The notes below the pieces were generated by a model, which was not told the origin of the DNA, ran no database searches, and saw only the letters and a program-made list of their open reading frames with translations. Below are positions 41,758 through 53,035 of a stretch of 64,000 nucleotides of DNA, piece by piece; position 1 is the first letter of the stretch; every line of letters begins with the position of its first letter. This DNA comes from Alentia gelatinosa (lineage: Eukaryota; Annelida; Polychaeta; Phyllodocida; Polynoidae): contig OX465580.1 of assembly GCA_950022655.1 (NCBI GenBank), positions 127,517,016-127,581,015 on the forward strand, given 5' to 3'. The position numbers were made by a program, and so were the translations under genes.

Positions 41758-42134
41758 TGTATTTTTTTACTGTCTGTGTGAGACTGATTACCTCGCGTGA
41801 TACTGGAATCTCCTGCTCAATAAATGTTGAACGTAGCACGCCGTATCGACTGATAAACGCTGAGTCATGTCAGATCGCTTCGTCTTATAGCAGTATAAAG
41901 AGTTAATTCAGCATAGTTGAAGGGAATGGGAGATTGGAAACTATACTCAAAGAGGGGCAGTTTGGGACGAGACATTGCGTGTTAGATGATTTAAAGTTAA
42001 ACAAGAGGGCGCCTGACGAGATTAGACTTGATTTTATTTTTTAGAGGTATTTTAGCCACGTCTTCACAATCGAGATTAGATTGGTTGGGAATGTTCGTTC
42101 AAGGCGTCATGCTTATGGGAAAGCATGCCTCCAT

Positions 42135-42420
42135 CACCTTCTATATACTATAGGGCACGTAGCTATTTTGTGAAAGAAGCAGCCATCTTTCCCCCTGGCG
42201 CTAAACAAAACACCAGGTGGCGGGTCCAGTTATCAATTGATTTTGTTAAGAACATCTTTTGGTTCTTCATAAAAGGGTTTTAACCTCGTCTCACGATTAT
42301 CTATAGATGATAACAATAGAACATAGTGGTTGTCCCCCGACTAAATTGGTGCTATATCTTACAATTTCCTGGTGGATGTTGGCAGAACTAGCAATCACTC
42401 TGTACCCTACATGCCTTACT
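42135..42420 (+). mobile_element. Repeat family U
   Basis: It contains agggcacgtagctattttgt, agcagccatctttccccct, caccaggtggcgggtccagt and atcttacaatttcctggtgg. It is the inverse of 36490-36765. Confidence 0.65.
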
Positions 42421-42547
42421 AAAATGCTATCTTTAAAACCTTGCCTCTTGCCAGAGCCGCCTGTGTAGAAAATGTAGTCCTACCTGAGTTGTATATTGTG
42501 TCTGCTTTGTCTTTCGTGCATGCATCATGTTGTTCCGATTCTTCCTG

Positions 42548-42868
42548 GAGGTGTTAAGCCCAATGTCCATCTACCGATTCCAGAACATTCATGTACCTTT
42601 GTCGGCGACAAACGGAAGGTAATTTGTCTCACCCAAGGCATCCTAACGGAGTCAACCGTAGTCGATAGATGTAGGACCGCTAGGCAAGGGTGACCCACCG
42701 ACTAGTAGACCGATTTGCTTAGGACTAATATCCACCACCCCCTCTCCTCAATGTCCGTCCGTAGAGCAAAGCATTACGTAATTTGCCTGCGACAACTTGA
42801 CCGACTCCTATACGATTTGGGAACTAATCGCTCAACCCTGAATCGGTAGATGGGCATCAGGCTTTAGA
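42548..42868. mobile_element. MITE with ATCTACCGATT inverted ends
   Basis: It runs aagcccaatgtccatctacc to cggtagatgggcatcaggct. The body matches 7311-7620, including tttgtcggcgacaaacg. It lacks the long flanking duplication seen there. Confidence 0.75.
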
Positions 42869-43061
42869 ATCAAATAGGGGTAGAGATGTGCATACGTTGG
42901 TGTGTTTGTATCTACATGTATATGGTGTATATAATATATAATATCTATATAGACGTATCGGTTTTTGTCTCTATTCGCCTTGCTATATATGTGATTAATC
43001 AGCCGTGAGAACGTTGTGACATGTGACTAATTCGTATGGCGTGGTTTTCTTCTTCTGCTAG

Positions 43062-43082
43062 ATGAGGAGGATGGAGGTGAAG
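43062..43082 (+). CDS. Candidate 21-nt microexon
   Basis: ggttttcttcttctgctag precedes 21 nt, followed by the strong donor AAG|gtacgt (an alternative GAG|gtgaag would give 15 nt). Both borders are phase 1 if entered from the 7041-7104 exon. The residues would be DEEDGGE plus the first base of the next codon, extending the Ser run of exon 1 into an acidic stretch. Small acidic cassette exons are common in animals. Splice-site quality is the main support. The DNA around it is AT-rich and unique. Confidence 0.35.
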
Positions 43083-43339
43083 GTACGTGACAGACGCCAT
43101 GACGCGTGATTCTCACTACGTAGATGTAACCTGTGTTGTGATTTGTCAATACCAGTCACGTGTCGCATTGCTAAGATTGATTCGAGATACCAAAAACCTT
43201 TTGAAATCACATATATCAAATTACATATTTTTGTTAATATTCTTTACACTAATGATTAATGAATAAATGGTGTCTTTCATCATCATCGAAAAATGAATAC
43301 TTATTCAATGAGTTCTATAGAATTCATTTGCTTTGTGGC

Positions 43340-43342
<3 letters not shown>

Positions 43343-43430
<88 letters not shown>
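43343..43430. repeat. (AT)n microsatellite, about 44 units
   Basis: Uninterrupted alternating AT directly after the minus-strand candidate exon 43440-43649. It can be read through in that exon's frame as Tyr-Ile. Confidence 0.98.
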
Positions 43431-43434
<4 letters not shown>

Positions 43435-43439
43435 ACTAT

Positions 43440-44447
43440 AAACTCAAAATTTTTATCAATACGATTTTGTTGATGCTCTTTCATCATTCTCCGATTGTAT
43501 CTCGCGACATTTGAATGGTCTCGGTAAAACAAATCATACACAGTAAAGTTGTCGTATTGTAGTAAATTAACATCGTTTTTATTTCTAGTGGGTCTAGACT
43601 TTGGGTTGAATGTTCCGTGATATTCGGCGCCTGCTAACCTGCACAAATACTGTAAAACAAACTAATTGATTCGTAACACATGTCTAATTGGTTTGCTCTA
43701 CACGTCAGTATCGATTACTGGTACGCTGCTGTGCTTGTTAATTGCCTTTCAAACTAACATAGACGGTAGCGGTGGCATAATGGAGTCGCTTATAATGAAA
43801 TCCATCTGCATGAAACTGAATTTTAAATTAGATTTGCATGCGTTATAGATGTTGCAGTCCCTGAGCACGAAGGACTAATTACATTGCATTTCATTTAATT
43901 AAGACTGCAATATACTCACAGCTAGCCATATTCTATAGATGGGTCCATTTATCAATATGTGATCTTTGATTAGACTATTGATTAGAATTTTTACATCATA
44001 TGAAAGTCGTACTTCTTGATCAATATTCGGACGATAACCATCTTTTAACCCTTTAAGGACGGCTGCCAGGGGTCCAGCTAGTCCCATAAGGACGGGTGCT
44101 GGTGGCAGTGTGTCGGGCTAGAGGACGGGCACATAATGGTTAAAACTAATAGTTCAAATTTTTGTTGATATTGGAACAATGATGCCTCAAGGCATCATGC
44201 GTCTTTAGTGTGGTGATACCTCCAGGCATCATGCGTCTTTAGTGCGTTGATGCCTCCAGGCATCATGCGTCTTTAGTGAGGTGATGCCACCAGGCATCAT
44301 GCATTCTCAAAGGGTTGATAGAATATGTATATTATGAATAATATCTATATAGGACATGTTCAACGAAGTAACATCTGAAGCCAGGCTGGTTGGGAGCATG
44401 CACGCATATACATTTGTGAGCATTGAACTACCACCGTTCACATCCAT
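43440..44447 (-). pseudogene. Two-exon gene fragment broken by a piggyBac-like insert
   Basis: Read on the minus strand, 44048-43920 is open and ends GGCTAGCT|gtgagt. After a 270-bp intron, tttgttttacag opens 43649-43440 in the matching phase 0, about 70 codons. These include YDNFTVYDLFYRDHSNV and a basic stretch RYNRRMMKEH. Upstream the frame runs into the piggyBac-like element at 44049-44314. Beyond that element it remains open up to an ATG at 44447 (about 46 more codons) when one TTAA is counted. So the insert seems to lie in coding sequence and the copy would be broken. The (AT)n run follows at the 3' side. The protein family is not recognised. Composition is AT-rich with many Ile and Asn. 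Confidence 0.35.
44049..44314. mobile_element. piggyBac-like non-autonomous element
   Basis: Ends CCCTTTAAGGACG and TTCTCAAAGGG are flanked by TTAA (44045-44048) and TTGA (44315-44318, a decayed TTAA). The right half repeats gatgcctccaggcatcatgc about four times at roughly 36-bp spacing. The family is the same as 11067-11431. Confidence 0.8.
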
Positions 44448-44535
44448 AGCCAATCACAACCCTTCTAAGCACAGGCAAGCTCTGCCTAGTTACCTGCCCG
44501 CCACTCCCAGCCTACCCCTACCAACACAGATATAG

Positions 44536-44933
44536 GCAATAGTCGATGGATTTGTGGACAGGCGGGCGTTAACCACGAGTAGTTGACGCGTAATGATACA
44601 CGAGCGTCCGTGAGTGTATTACGACGTCAACCTAGAGTGGTTTACAGAGCCACCTGTCCTCAAAACCATCGATTTTTGTATTCATCATCCATCTTCTCGA
44701 GTAAATTAATCCCAATATTGCCATATTATATCAATATGGACTTTTTTTCGCTCTGTAGCACAAAAGGACTATTTCCCCGTATACCATGGTTTTGAAGGCC
44801 GTATTCCATGGATCTGAATCCGTATACCACAGTTATGGTATCTGGCAGGTTTTATATAATGGGTCGTTGTTTACTAAGTCCCCATACATTCTCAATGGGG
44901 ACTTTGTATACGATGTATGATAAAAGTACACCC
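44536..44933 (-). mobile_element. BFE-11 bipartite foldback element
   Basis: Hairpin first (gatttgtggacaggcgggc to acctgtcctcaaaaccatcg), then domain 1 with gtataccatggttttg words and end gtatacgatgtatgataa. Bases 44934-45224 hold no assignable feature. Confidence 0.75.
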
Positions 44934-45224
44934 CAGCCCACTCCGCTGAAGCCATAGCAGACCCCAAAAAGGCCTGCCCTAGCACGGGCCCCTCGGCCGT
45001 GGTGGGATGTTAGTGTACATAAGGCCCCAGTCTCACATCTCTACCTTATCTACTGTGCCATAGAATCAACGGCAAACGTCGGGCGCCGCGGCACAGGATC
45101 TGTTTGGTGAGGGAAGCGTCAGACATCCTTTCCATTATACGTAGTGTTGACGTAATCTCAGCAGCCAAACTCCCCCTGTCCGGGCCTGCCTCGTTCTGCC
45201 TTTAGCTGCCTCGCTCTGCCCGCT

Positions 45225-45710
45225 CACTGGAGAACTCGACCTGGAACGAACTCGACCCGGAGTTGTTAGGAGAACTCGACCCATTTTGGAGAAATCGATT
45301 GGAGAAGTCGACCCGTTTCAGATAGTTATGAATAAGACAAACGGTCTGACTAGTTAACTTTTAGACAAATATACCAGTGGATATTGAAAATAAGTCCAGT
45401 TATGTATAGATGTAGAGTTAACGTTGGGGTTAGGGTTAGGGTTAGGGTCAGGGTCAGGATTACCGATAGGGTTAGGGTTAGGCTTTAACAGGGGAAGGGT
45501 TTTCTGTTTGTTTTCTTCCCCAGATATGACTAAATTCGAAGCTAAGATACCTGCTACTGAATATAGTATTTATCCACACTTTAGCTGAGGACATTTTTAA
45601 TGGGTCAAGTTCGGTACGGGTGGACTTCTTAAAACGGGATGAGTTCATTATGGGTCGAGTCTTTTGTGGGACGAGTTCGTTACGGGTCGAGTTTTCCGGT
45701 ATTCCTCTGC
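45225..45710. mobile_element. Foldback with CTCGACCC-repeat arms
   Basis: The left arm (45225-45320) carries gagaactcgacc, gaactcgacccgg and gagaactcgaccc. The right arm (45600-45700) carries the complements gggtcgag, gacgagttcg and gggtcgagtttt. The 280-bp centre holds the telomere-like array. The family is unknown. Confidence 0.6.
45424..45482 (+). repeat. Interstitial telomere-like repeats
   Basis: gggttagggttagggttagg followed by gggtca variants and two more ttaggg units. This is the common animal telomere unit. Confidence 0.85.
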
Positions 45711-45864
45711 CCTGCCACTACACCCCTATTGCCTGTCGCTCACTCGTTGGTCTAGCTCAGCCTTATCTGTCCCATTGTTTAATGGGGCAGCGAACAAGTC
45801 CACCACCCTCTACTGCCTCTCCTCTGTCACCCTCCCATATCCTTCCACTGATCCCTCCTCACCT

Positions 45865-46280
45865 TCAGAGAGATAAAGGGCACATAGCTATTGTGCGATG
45901 GAGGCGGCCATCTTGCCCCCGGCACCATCCAAAACAGCAAGCGGCGGGACCAATTATCAACTGACTTTATAAAAAAAAATTTGGGGCTTGCCTTGTAGGA
46001 ATTTTAGCTTTGTCTCAATATCATCTATAGATTATACTTTTTGTTGTTGCCAAACTTTCAGTGAGGTCACAGTTATGAGCACGCTATGGTTACGGCAATG
46101 GTTGAGAACGTTTTGCGCTCTCACTTCAAGGTAGCATCATGCTGGAGGCAGACATTTCAGCCTCGTATAGTAAACATAGATTATAACAAATGACAATAAT
46201 GGTCCCCCCCCCCCCCCGACTAAAATCTTACAATTTCCTGGCGGATGATGGTAGAGCTAGCAATCCCTCTGTGCCCTATA
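45865..46280 (+). mobile_element. Repeat family U, interrupted
   Basis: It contains gggcacatagctattgtgcg, gcggccatcttgcccccgg, aattatcaactgactttat and, after about 200 bp with extra sequence, atcttacaatttcctggcgg. A C-run near 46205 marks slippage. Confidence 0.6.
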
Positions 46281-46545
46281 CCCAGCCCTGTCCAACCAGC
46301 CATGTTATTCCTCTCCTAAATTCAATCTTGTCCAAGGGTGCCTATATGCCGGACTTGACTACGCAATGCCACTCAATGCCTTATTAAGTTATGCCTAGCT
46401 ACCTTGTTCAAGTTATGTCACACATCGTAAATTTCATTTATGCTTCCCCATTTTGTGCTAATCCATGCGCTATCACATTCTGCTATGTTATGCCATGCTG
46501 CAGCTTCCAATTGCACACCATACCACGCTGGAATAGAGGGAAACT

Positions 46546-46680
46546 ATGTCCCGGTGGGAATAAGTCAAAGTTACGAGGTAAGGGTTGAAAAAATTACTTT
46601 TCGACAGTACTTTTCGAAAGTATTTTTCCAAGCCTTACCGAGTAACTTTGACTTATTTCCACTGGTACGTGGTTTCCCTA
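46546..46680. mobile_element. Small foldback element
   Basis: Arms gggaaactatgtcccggtgg...aagtcaaagttacgaggtaagg and their complement ending tggtacgtggtttccc lie around a short loop of tacttttcg repeats. There are no relatives in the window. Confidence 0.65.
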
Positions 46681-46734
46681 TTCCTATATACCTTCAATTG
46701 TCGGCTAATATCGATAAAAACAGAACGTCTCTGA

Positions 46735-46808
46735 ACGTCAACCTAGGCAGTAAACGTCAACCTGGGCAGTAAACGTCAACCTGGGCAGTAACTTCAACCT
46801 GGGCAGTA
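46735..46808 (+). repeat. 20-bp tandem repeat, 4 units
   Basis: The unit is aacgtcaacctgggcagtaa with small changes. Confidence 0.85.
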
Positions 46809-46889
46809 AACAAAAGTTATTCCACCCCCAGCAGCGTTAAGTTATCATATGTTGTTCGCTCATAGGTATATAGGAATTTGCTATACGTT

Positions 46890-47042
46890 ATGCTTTGCCA
46901 TTTTTTCATATGATTGTTTACATGGCGTTAGTTGTCTTCTGCTACAGATATCACTCAGCTACGCTTCATGAAATCATTCCGTGAAGACAACATATGCCAT
47001 ATAAACAATCATATGAAATTTTTTATGTTACTTGATAACATT
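46890..47042 (+). mobile_element. BFE-7 hairpin only
   Basis: Arms tcatatgattgtttacatgg and ccatataaacaatcatatga surround tip cactcagctacgcttcatga. Domain 1 is absent. Confidence 0.7.
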
Positions 47043-47344
47043 ATGCTATTACATCAATGCTACACATTGCTATATTATATTTTGTTATGCCATGTATGCC
47101 TCGCAATCCTCTGACAGTCAACACCACGCTAGAGTCCATACAGCTATGTATGGATACGTGCTATGCCATGCTGTATTATACCATGCGGTGCTATATGTCG
47201 ACCTCACCCTGCCTTGCCATGCTGTCTCATGTTGTGTCATGCCACACGACACTTTGTCACACAACACATCTATTATGAGAAGGGACAGTGGGTTATCTAG
47301 CATGTCGTAGTATAACCGTTCACTCAATATTCCGGCCAGTAGGG

Positions 47345-47600
47345 AGCGACTCCAGTACAGTAAAACTCCACTTCCAGGACACCCCACTTAAGGGGATACC
47401 CCGCTTAAGGGAACAATTAGCTCGAAACGGAAATTTCCCCCTCTATTCAGAGTGTATTTAAGTTAATATTAAGAGCCATTCAATACCGAAATCACTTTCC
47501 CCTCAAAATGGGTTACCCTGCTTAAGGAAACAGCCCGCTTAAGGGGACACCCCACTACAGAACCTCAGTTAAGGGGACACTTTGGAGGGACACCTTATCA
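47345..47600. mobile_element. Repeat with ACACCCC(A/G)CTTAAGGGG words at both ends
   Basis: gacaccccacttaagggg opens it and acagcccgcttaaggggaca closes it, with inverted and direct variants. It is probably a MITE; the class is not assignable. Bases 47601-48300 are unique. One minus-strand 96-codon frame (47969-48259) lacks splice or start support. Confidence 0.45.
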
Positions 47601-48299
47601 AACCTGATGGGACAGTGTAGGAACAGCACTCCAGATTATCTTGATCACTTATTGATTGTGTGTGTGAGGCGGGTAGACTTGTGTCTAGACAATAAGACAC
47701 CAAGCAACGTCCTTCGTAGGCTCCTGTAGGCGTCGTATAGGGATCTGTGGAGTGTCAGCGTTTCCTAAAAAAAAAACCATTCATTTCCAATGATATCTAA
47801 TCATCAGATTGATAGCGCCCTGTAAACAACAACATGTGAGGTGTCAGCTTGCATATAGCCAACGATCTCTCTGTACTGTAATTCTTATGCATGCAACTAC
47901 TCAATTAATTTTCAATCAGTATTTATAAGTGGAAAATCATAGAATACTCTGTATCAAATCGGACGTTGCTATGTTTTTTTTGTATTTACATTCCGTATAG
48001 TTGGAAATAGTTGGAAGTCTTTAGTTGCCATCGAAGCCATCAGATAGTATCCACTACTTTGCCAATTTGGCCATGATGGCCTACATACCGTTAGGTCTAT
48101 GAAAATGGTGCAAAGCATCACATCACTCCATCCCCACCATACACCGCTGTGCAATGCCTCACTCATAAATACCTGTTCTGCCATGCCGAGCCACACTATC
48201 CAGGCTTCACTACTATTGTATTCAACAGTACACGCCTCCATACTATTGCTATGCTGCATCCAACGTTATTATAGTATACCATGATTTATTCGACGCCTC

Positions 48300-49114
48300 G
48301 TATGAATCTTCATAAACTTAACAAAGTGTTATTGTATGCCACAGTTCGGCCATAAAATATTCATATGCCACGCATGACATATGAAGATAAAACATGTGAC
48401 GGGTAGGATAAGATTTAAACGTCACTTACTTTCATATGATGATTTACATGATGTTCGTTGTCTTCTGCTACAGATATCACTTAGCTCTGCTTCGCGATAT
48501 CATTCCGTGAAGATAACTCACACCATATAAACAATCACATGCAATTTCGTGATGGTTGTTGATTGTATTCTGTCATGGTTTCGGTCAAAGTCATTCTTCA
48601 TGAGTTGGATATAGAGTGATAAGAACGGGATGAAGCCTAGTGAATATCATTCAGACGAGTTGGAAAACAACAACTTTCACCAAAACAAGTTGTTTTCTGT
48701 ATTTCATCTCGCCCCTGTACACACTAAAAGAATGGATGACTCACATTATATGGACCATAGAGAACGGGCTGCAATAGTCATAGGGGCATGGAGAATGAGT
48801 GCCCAATGTTAAACCTATGGGACAAAAATAACAGGTTGGAGATTATCATGAAATGCCATGAAATTTTGTATGATTGTTCATGTGGTGTGAGTTGTCTTTG
48901 CGGAATGATATCACGAAGCGGGGCTTCGTTATATCTGAAGAAGACAACGAATGGCATGTAAACAATTATATGAAATTGAGTGCTGTTTAGATCTTTCCCT
49001 GTCACATGTTTTAACTTCTTGTGTCACCAGTGGCATATAAATATTTTACGACATAACATGGCATACATTCACACCATATTAAGTCTATGGAGATTTATAT
49101 GAGGGGTAGGATAA
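48300..49114. mobile_element. Cluster: BFE-7, BFE-3, BFE-7
   Basis: BFE-7 (+, 48300-48565) has gcatgacatatgaagataaa and tip cttagctctgcttcgcga. BFE-3 (-, 48586-48845) has tggtttcggtcaaagtcatt. BFE-7 (-, 48848-49114) ends gaggggtaggataaac. The two BFE-7 copies are in opposite orientation around the BFE-3. Bases 49115-49900 are unassigned. Confidence 0.75.
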
Positions 49115-49904
49115 ACCGCTTGACATTAGGCAATGCTGTGCTATACAATACTGACTACTAATAGTGGTGCAGCTTGTGAGGTAGGTAAGGGAATGTAGGT
49201 TGTAAGAGTGGTACAAGTTCTGCTTCGTCTGGCCAGAGTATATTTGTGTGTCTAGGAATGAGGCTCTGACCTCCATCGACCAGGTGCTAAAATAAAGGGG
49301 AATCATCCAGGGAGCTCTATGCTGGCCGCCTGTAGTATCGGGGTGCCTCTGTTAAAACACGTAGAATGCGGTGGCGGTGGCGCAGGAGGTCAGGGTAGCC
49401 TTTATACCTCGCCGACTAGACGTTAACACAGTCCGCTGAGGCCCCTTCCCTTTGTAAAGCGGGGGTAGACTTTGAACAGGGGTGGTCTGGTAGGGGAGCG
49501 GGAAGATGCGGCTTGTATTGGCATCCAATATGGATCGATATCAGTGCACGCCTGACTTATTGGTCTTTGTGGAGGTCAGGGGGAAGAGACGGGATCAGAG
49601 TAGTTTATAGATTATTGCTAGAGGCGCCTCAGATTAAAAAGAGCGAGTACAGAATGTAGTTGATCCATAAAACTGGTGGCTTTCTACCCAGGAGATTGGT
49701 TCGGTTGACCTACACTGAGCGCCATCATGCTGCAGGTCTCCTGAGACACACTCCATGATGCCTCTAGGTGATCACAGGGAAAGTGCGCACGATTACTGCA
49801 AGCATCTGTAGGGAGCCACCACCTCAGGGTACCTCCAGGCATCTCCAAGGAACATAGACCGTTTTTTAAGGTTTTTATTTATCCTGGAGAAAAATCCTTA
49901 GGGA

Positions 49905-50073
49905 TGGGGGCCATTCATTAAGTACATACGCACCGAGGGGGGTGGGTGGGGGGTCAGAAATTTGGGAAAATCTGCGTATGCTCCCTCTTTGTTCTATTGC
50001 GTACAAGATTGGGAGAGGGGGTGGGGGGTCCAAAATTTCAGAAATTCTGCATACGTACTTTATGGATGGCCCC
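49905..50073. mobile_element. GGGGCCATCC MITE, well preserved
   Basis: The ends gggggccattcattaagtac and gtactttatggatggcccc and long inner complementarity (ggtgggggtcagaaattt-type) match 29908-30063 in the opposite orientation. Confidence 0.8.
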
Positions 50074-50224
50074 ATAATATCGTTCCCTATCTTCCAGCGG
50101 CTCCAGGCCTCATGGTTCTTCGGGTATCATGCTGTTAATCCTTTCTTTTTTTTTAAAGAATTCCGAATAATTTGATTTTGAAAATAACTCTTTTACTTCA
50201 TAATATTCCAAAGAATTCTCCAGA

Positions 50225-50762
50225 GAATAGCTCTGTCCGTACTCCACCGAGTTTGACCACAGAGTAATTCACGAAGTGAAGCTGAGTGAATTATGTAGCG
50301 GTCAAACGAAGTGGATTATGAACCAAGTTCTTTTCATCGAGGTGGTTTCTGATTTTATCTCACCCTGTATACATGATCAGAAACATTATTATTCAAGAAA
50401 ATAACTCGCCCAATTAGCCATTGGGTATTGGGTTCCACTACGGTCACGGCTGTGGAGTATGAGTTCCTAATGTTAAGCTCAGGGAGAAAAATACTTGGAT
50501 GAGATACTTAGAAGGAAACTCACGAGATGAGAATAACTTAATCCGTACTCCACCGGGTTTGACTGCGGAGTAATTCACGAAGCATAGCTGAGTGAATTAC
50601 GTAGGAGTAGAGGTTTCTGATGTTACCTCACCCTATATAACATCATTTATTGATGAAACAACTCCCCAAATTAGCCATTGAGTATTGAGTACACTACCTT
50701 CACGGCCGTGGAGTATGAGTTCCTAACGTTAAACCTATGGGGGGAAATACTGGGGTGAGGTA
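50225..50762 (-). mobile_element. Two tandem BFE-2 elements
   Basis: 50225-50507 is complete, with hairpin tip cacgaagtgaagctgagtga. 50513-50762 starts ggaaactcacgagatgagaa and has an eroded second arm. They are head-to-tail, 5 bp apart. Confidence 0.75.
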
Positions 50763-50807
50763 AAGATTCTGTATACAAGAGAGGTGATGAGGCTAAATTG
50801 AGTGCAG

Positions 50808-51014
50808 CAGAAAAGATCCTCTGGGATCCAATGGAGTGATCGGATACCACACCACAACTCACCCAGGAGCGTTACCATGGCTCCAATCTCCAGCGGTCAT
50901 GTTGAAAGCATTGATATTGTCATGAAACCCATCATGGGTGATTTTACACACGATACCCATGTCGAGATTCCCATGTCACGGTTCTCCTATCGGAGGTTGT
51001 CTTCAGATCTCTGA
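50808..51014 (+). CDS. Candidate terminal exon, or 45-residue ORF
   Basis: After aaattgagtgcag, a phase-0 frame runs 68 codons to TGA at 51012. An internal ATG at 50877 has an ideal context (gttaccATGG) and opens MAPISSGHVESIDIVMKPIM, then 25 more codons. Composition is balanced and the stretch is not repeated. The acceptor is purine-rich and weak, so the 45-residue start-driven reading is an alternative. The family is unknown. Bases 51015-51410 hold no firm feature. Confidence 0.25.
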   Translation, partial: QKRSSGIQWSDRIPHHNSPRSVTMAPISSGHVESIDIVMKPIMGDFTHDTHVEIPMSRFSYRRLSSDL

Positions 51015-51413
51015 CAGTAAAATCAGCCTTCGTTTCATTAACCACTTAAAAATAGCCGGTTCATTTTGTTAATTTCATTAGGCTTGGAACAGGATGCAAT
51101 CATGGGGATTGGATTAAGAGGGGTGTTGGGTTATGCTGAGCGTTCTCAGATGGGTGCCGATGGTAGGCAGTCCATGTGGACATGTTTAAAGTCACTGTGA
51201 ATTAGATGTAATAAGCTCCTGTTGTGAAACTGGGTGACTGTGGCAAGACTCGAGTGGCACCCTGTTAACAGTGATGACTTATTCAAGTGGGAATCAATTA
51301 TGCTCTGGCAGGCTTGTTGATGCGCGGTAATTTCATGTAACCCACCTGTACCCCTAGCTGCAGATAACATATATATGTAGCTTCGGCTGCTATATTTCAA
51401 TCAGATTCTGAAC

Positions 51414-51632
51414 AATTATCCCACCCCTGGTATTTTTTCCGGCATAGACTTAACATTAGGAACTTTTACTCAATGCTCGTGGAGTATTTAGAAAAAATAC
51501 GCAATGGGAGATTGTGCCACACATGTTAGCCAATTGGTTAATGTGAGGGGTAAGATAAATTGAGAAACCTGTATAGTTTATGGTCAGAGCTCGATCCCCT
51601 CTCGTTTGAATTGCTACGTAATTCAACATAAT
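51414..51632 (+). mobile_element. BFE-1 element, truncated in the hairpin
   Basis: It runs ttatcccacccctggtattt to gtttgaattgctacgtaatt and stops where the tip should be, close to a BFE-12. Confidence 0.7.
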
Positions 51633-51667
51633 TCCTAAACGTGGTCGCCATGGCTCCAGTGGAAACC

Positions 51668-51952
51668 TAGCATTATACGAAAACGGGCTGCCTTCATTGT
51701 ACGTCAAAAATACGCGGTAATATTATTAATCAGATAGATCCCGATGCTGAAGGCAGAGGGATGTATCTGATCAATATTTCTACCAAGTATTTTGACGTAC
51801 TAAGACAGCTAGCCCGTTTTCGTATCATTGTTCCTAGAAATGGCGAAATTTTTGCTAGTCACGTGATCACATTCCCCGTACGTCACAGTGTGACGTATGG
51901 CTATATACCGGGTACGGTATGTGTAGGTCATACAGCCATAGGTCTATAATGA
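51668..51952 (-). mobile_element. BFE-12 bipartite foldback element
   Basis: Hairpin arms aaaacgggctgccttcattg and agctagcccgttttcgt lie outside aatacgcggtaatattatta and accaagtattttgacgta. Domain 1 contains cgtacgtcacagtgtgacg. Confidence 0.75.
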
Positions 51953-52227
51953 TATCTTTCACCATCTCGCAGAGACCAATGTTACAATAGCATATTGATC
52001 TGTGACGCCATGAGGTCTACCGCCTGCTGCGTCTGTCGTCTGCCAGAGACCATACCGCCAGGGGCAGGTTCCTAGCCTCCATTCCCGAAGAATTCCTTTG
52101 GAAAGTAGTGATTATCGCAAATCCCTATGTCTACTGCCTTAAGCTCATGTGAATGTGACATCCACTCATATGGTAAACTACCAGAAATCTGCCAGACATA
52201 GCTCAGAGCAAGCTTGTTTGACAGAAT

Positions 52228-52514
52228 GGCAGGGATGTCAGTTGGGATCAGAAAAAAACAAGGAAATATTTTTCCTGGCAATACCGGGTTAGACATTAGA
52301 ATTATATATACATAAAAAGACCTGAAATATAGTAGATACAAATAACATAATCACAACAAAACATGGGTCTGGAGGCAGGTTAATTGGAAACCATGAGTTA
52401 TGGCTGATTTGAATATTTATTAGTTATGTTCATTTTACACAAGAAAAAGGTATTTCTTAGTCCAAAAATAAAAACACGGAATTCCACGGAAACAAGGAAA
52501 ACTGACATCCCTGG
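52228..52514. mobile_element. MITE with AGGGATGTCAGTT inverted ends
   Basis: Left ggcagggatgtcagttgg and right aaaactgacatccctgg match. The left end also occurs at 20640-20670. The body is AT-rich and non-coding. Confidence 0.6.
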
Positions 52515-52559
52515 TTCAATGGAAACTATTGTCAGGTTTTTGAAAGCCAGGTCTCAGAT

Positions 52560-52700
52560 ATGCCACTAACTATATGGAGTTGTCCCTATGCCTTCACTGC
52601 CATATAAGGAATATAGAAGCCATGGATTGACCCAGCAGCCAACGACTGCATTCAGAGCAGACTCTGACCTCCTTACATAGTGTTGATAGCGCCTTGGGGC
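52560..52700 (+). mobile_element. Internal fragment of the 35.5-kb element
   Basis: tgccatataaggaatataga, agccaacgactgcattc and ctgacctccttacat match 35511-35640 with moderate divergence. The CAG ends are missing. Confidence 0.5.
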
Positions 52701-52702
52701 AG

Positions 52703-53003
52703 TAATATACGGAAACTGGCTTACTGTCTTCGTACGTCAAAAATACGCGATGAAATTATTGATCAGATACCTCCCAATGCTGAAGGCAGAGGGATGTATC
52801 TGATTAATAATTTTACCAAGTATTTTGACGTACGAAGACAATCAGCCCGTTTTCATATTATTATATACCTGAAAATGGCGAAATTATAGCTAGTCACGTG
52901 ATCACATACCCCGTACGTCACAGTGTGACATACGGCTATACATACGTCATGGGTAACAGCGGGCAGTATGTGTGGTTCATACGGCCATAGGTATATAATA
53001 ATA
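52703..53003 (-). mobile_element. BFE-12 bipartite foldback element, complete
   Basis: It runs taatatacggaaactggctt to ggtatataataat, with arms actgtcttcgtacgtcaaaa and tttgacgtacgaagacaat. It ends 33 bp before the candidate exon at 53036. Confidence 0.85.
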
Positions 53004-53035
53004 CAGTCTACAGTTGACCTGGATTTCTTGGGCAG

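Noticed and set aside
51146..51400. 84-residue minus-strand frame
   Set aside because: It reads like protein, but lacks a good acceptor, donor or start, and many such frames occur in this window by chance.
52072..52341. 89-residue minus-strand frame
   Set aside because: Its first half lies in a MITE with AGGGATGTCAGTT ends; the remaining 46 codons have only a weak acceptor.
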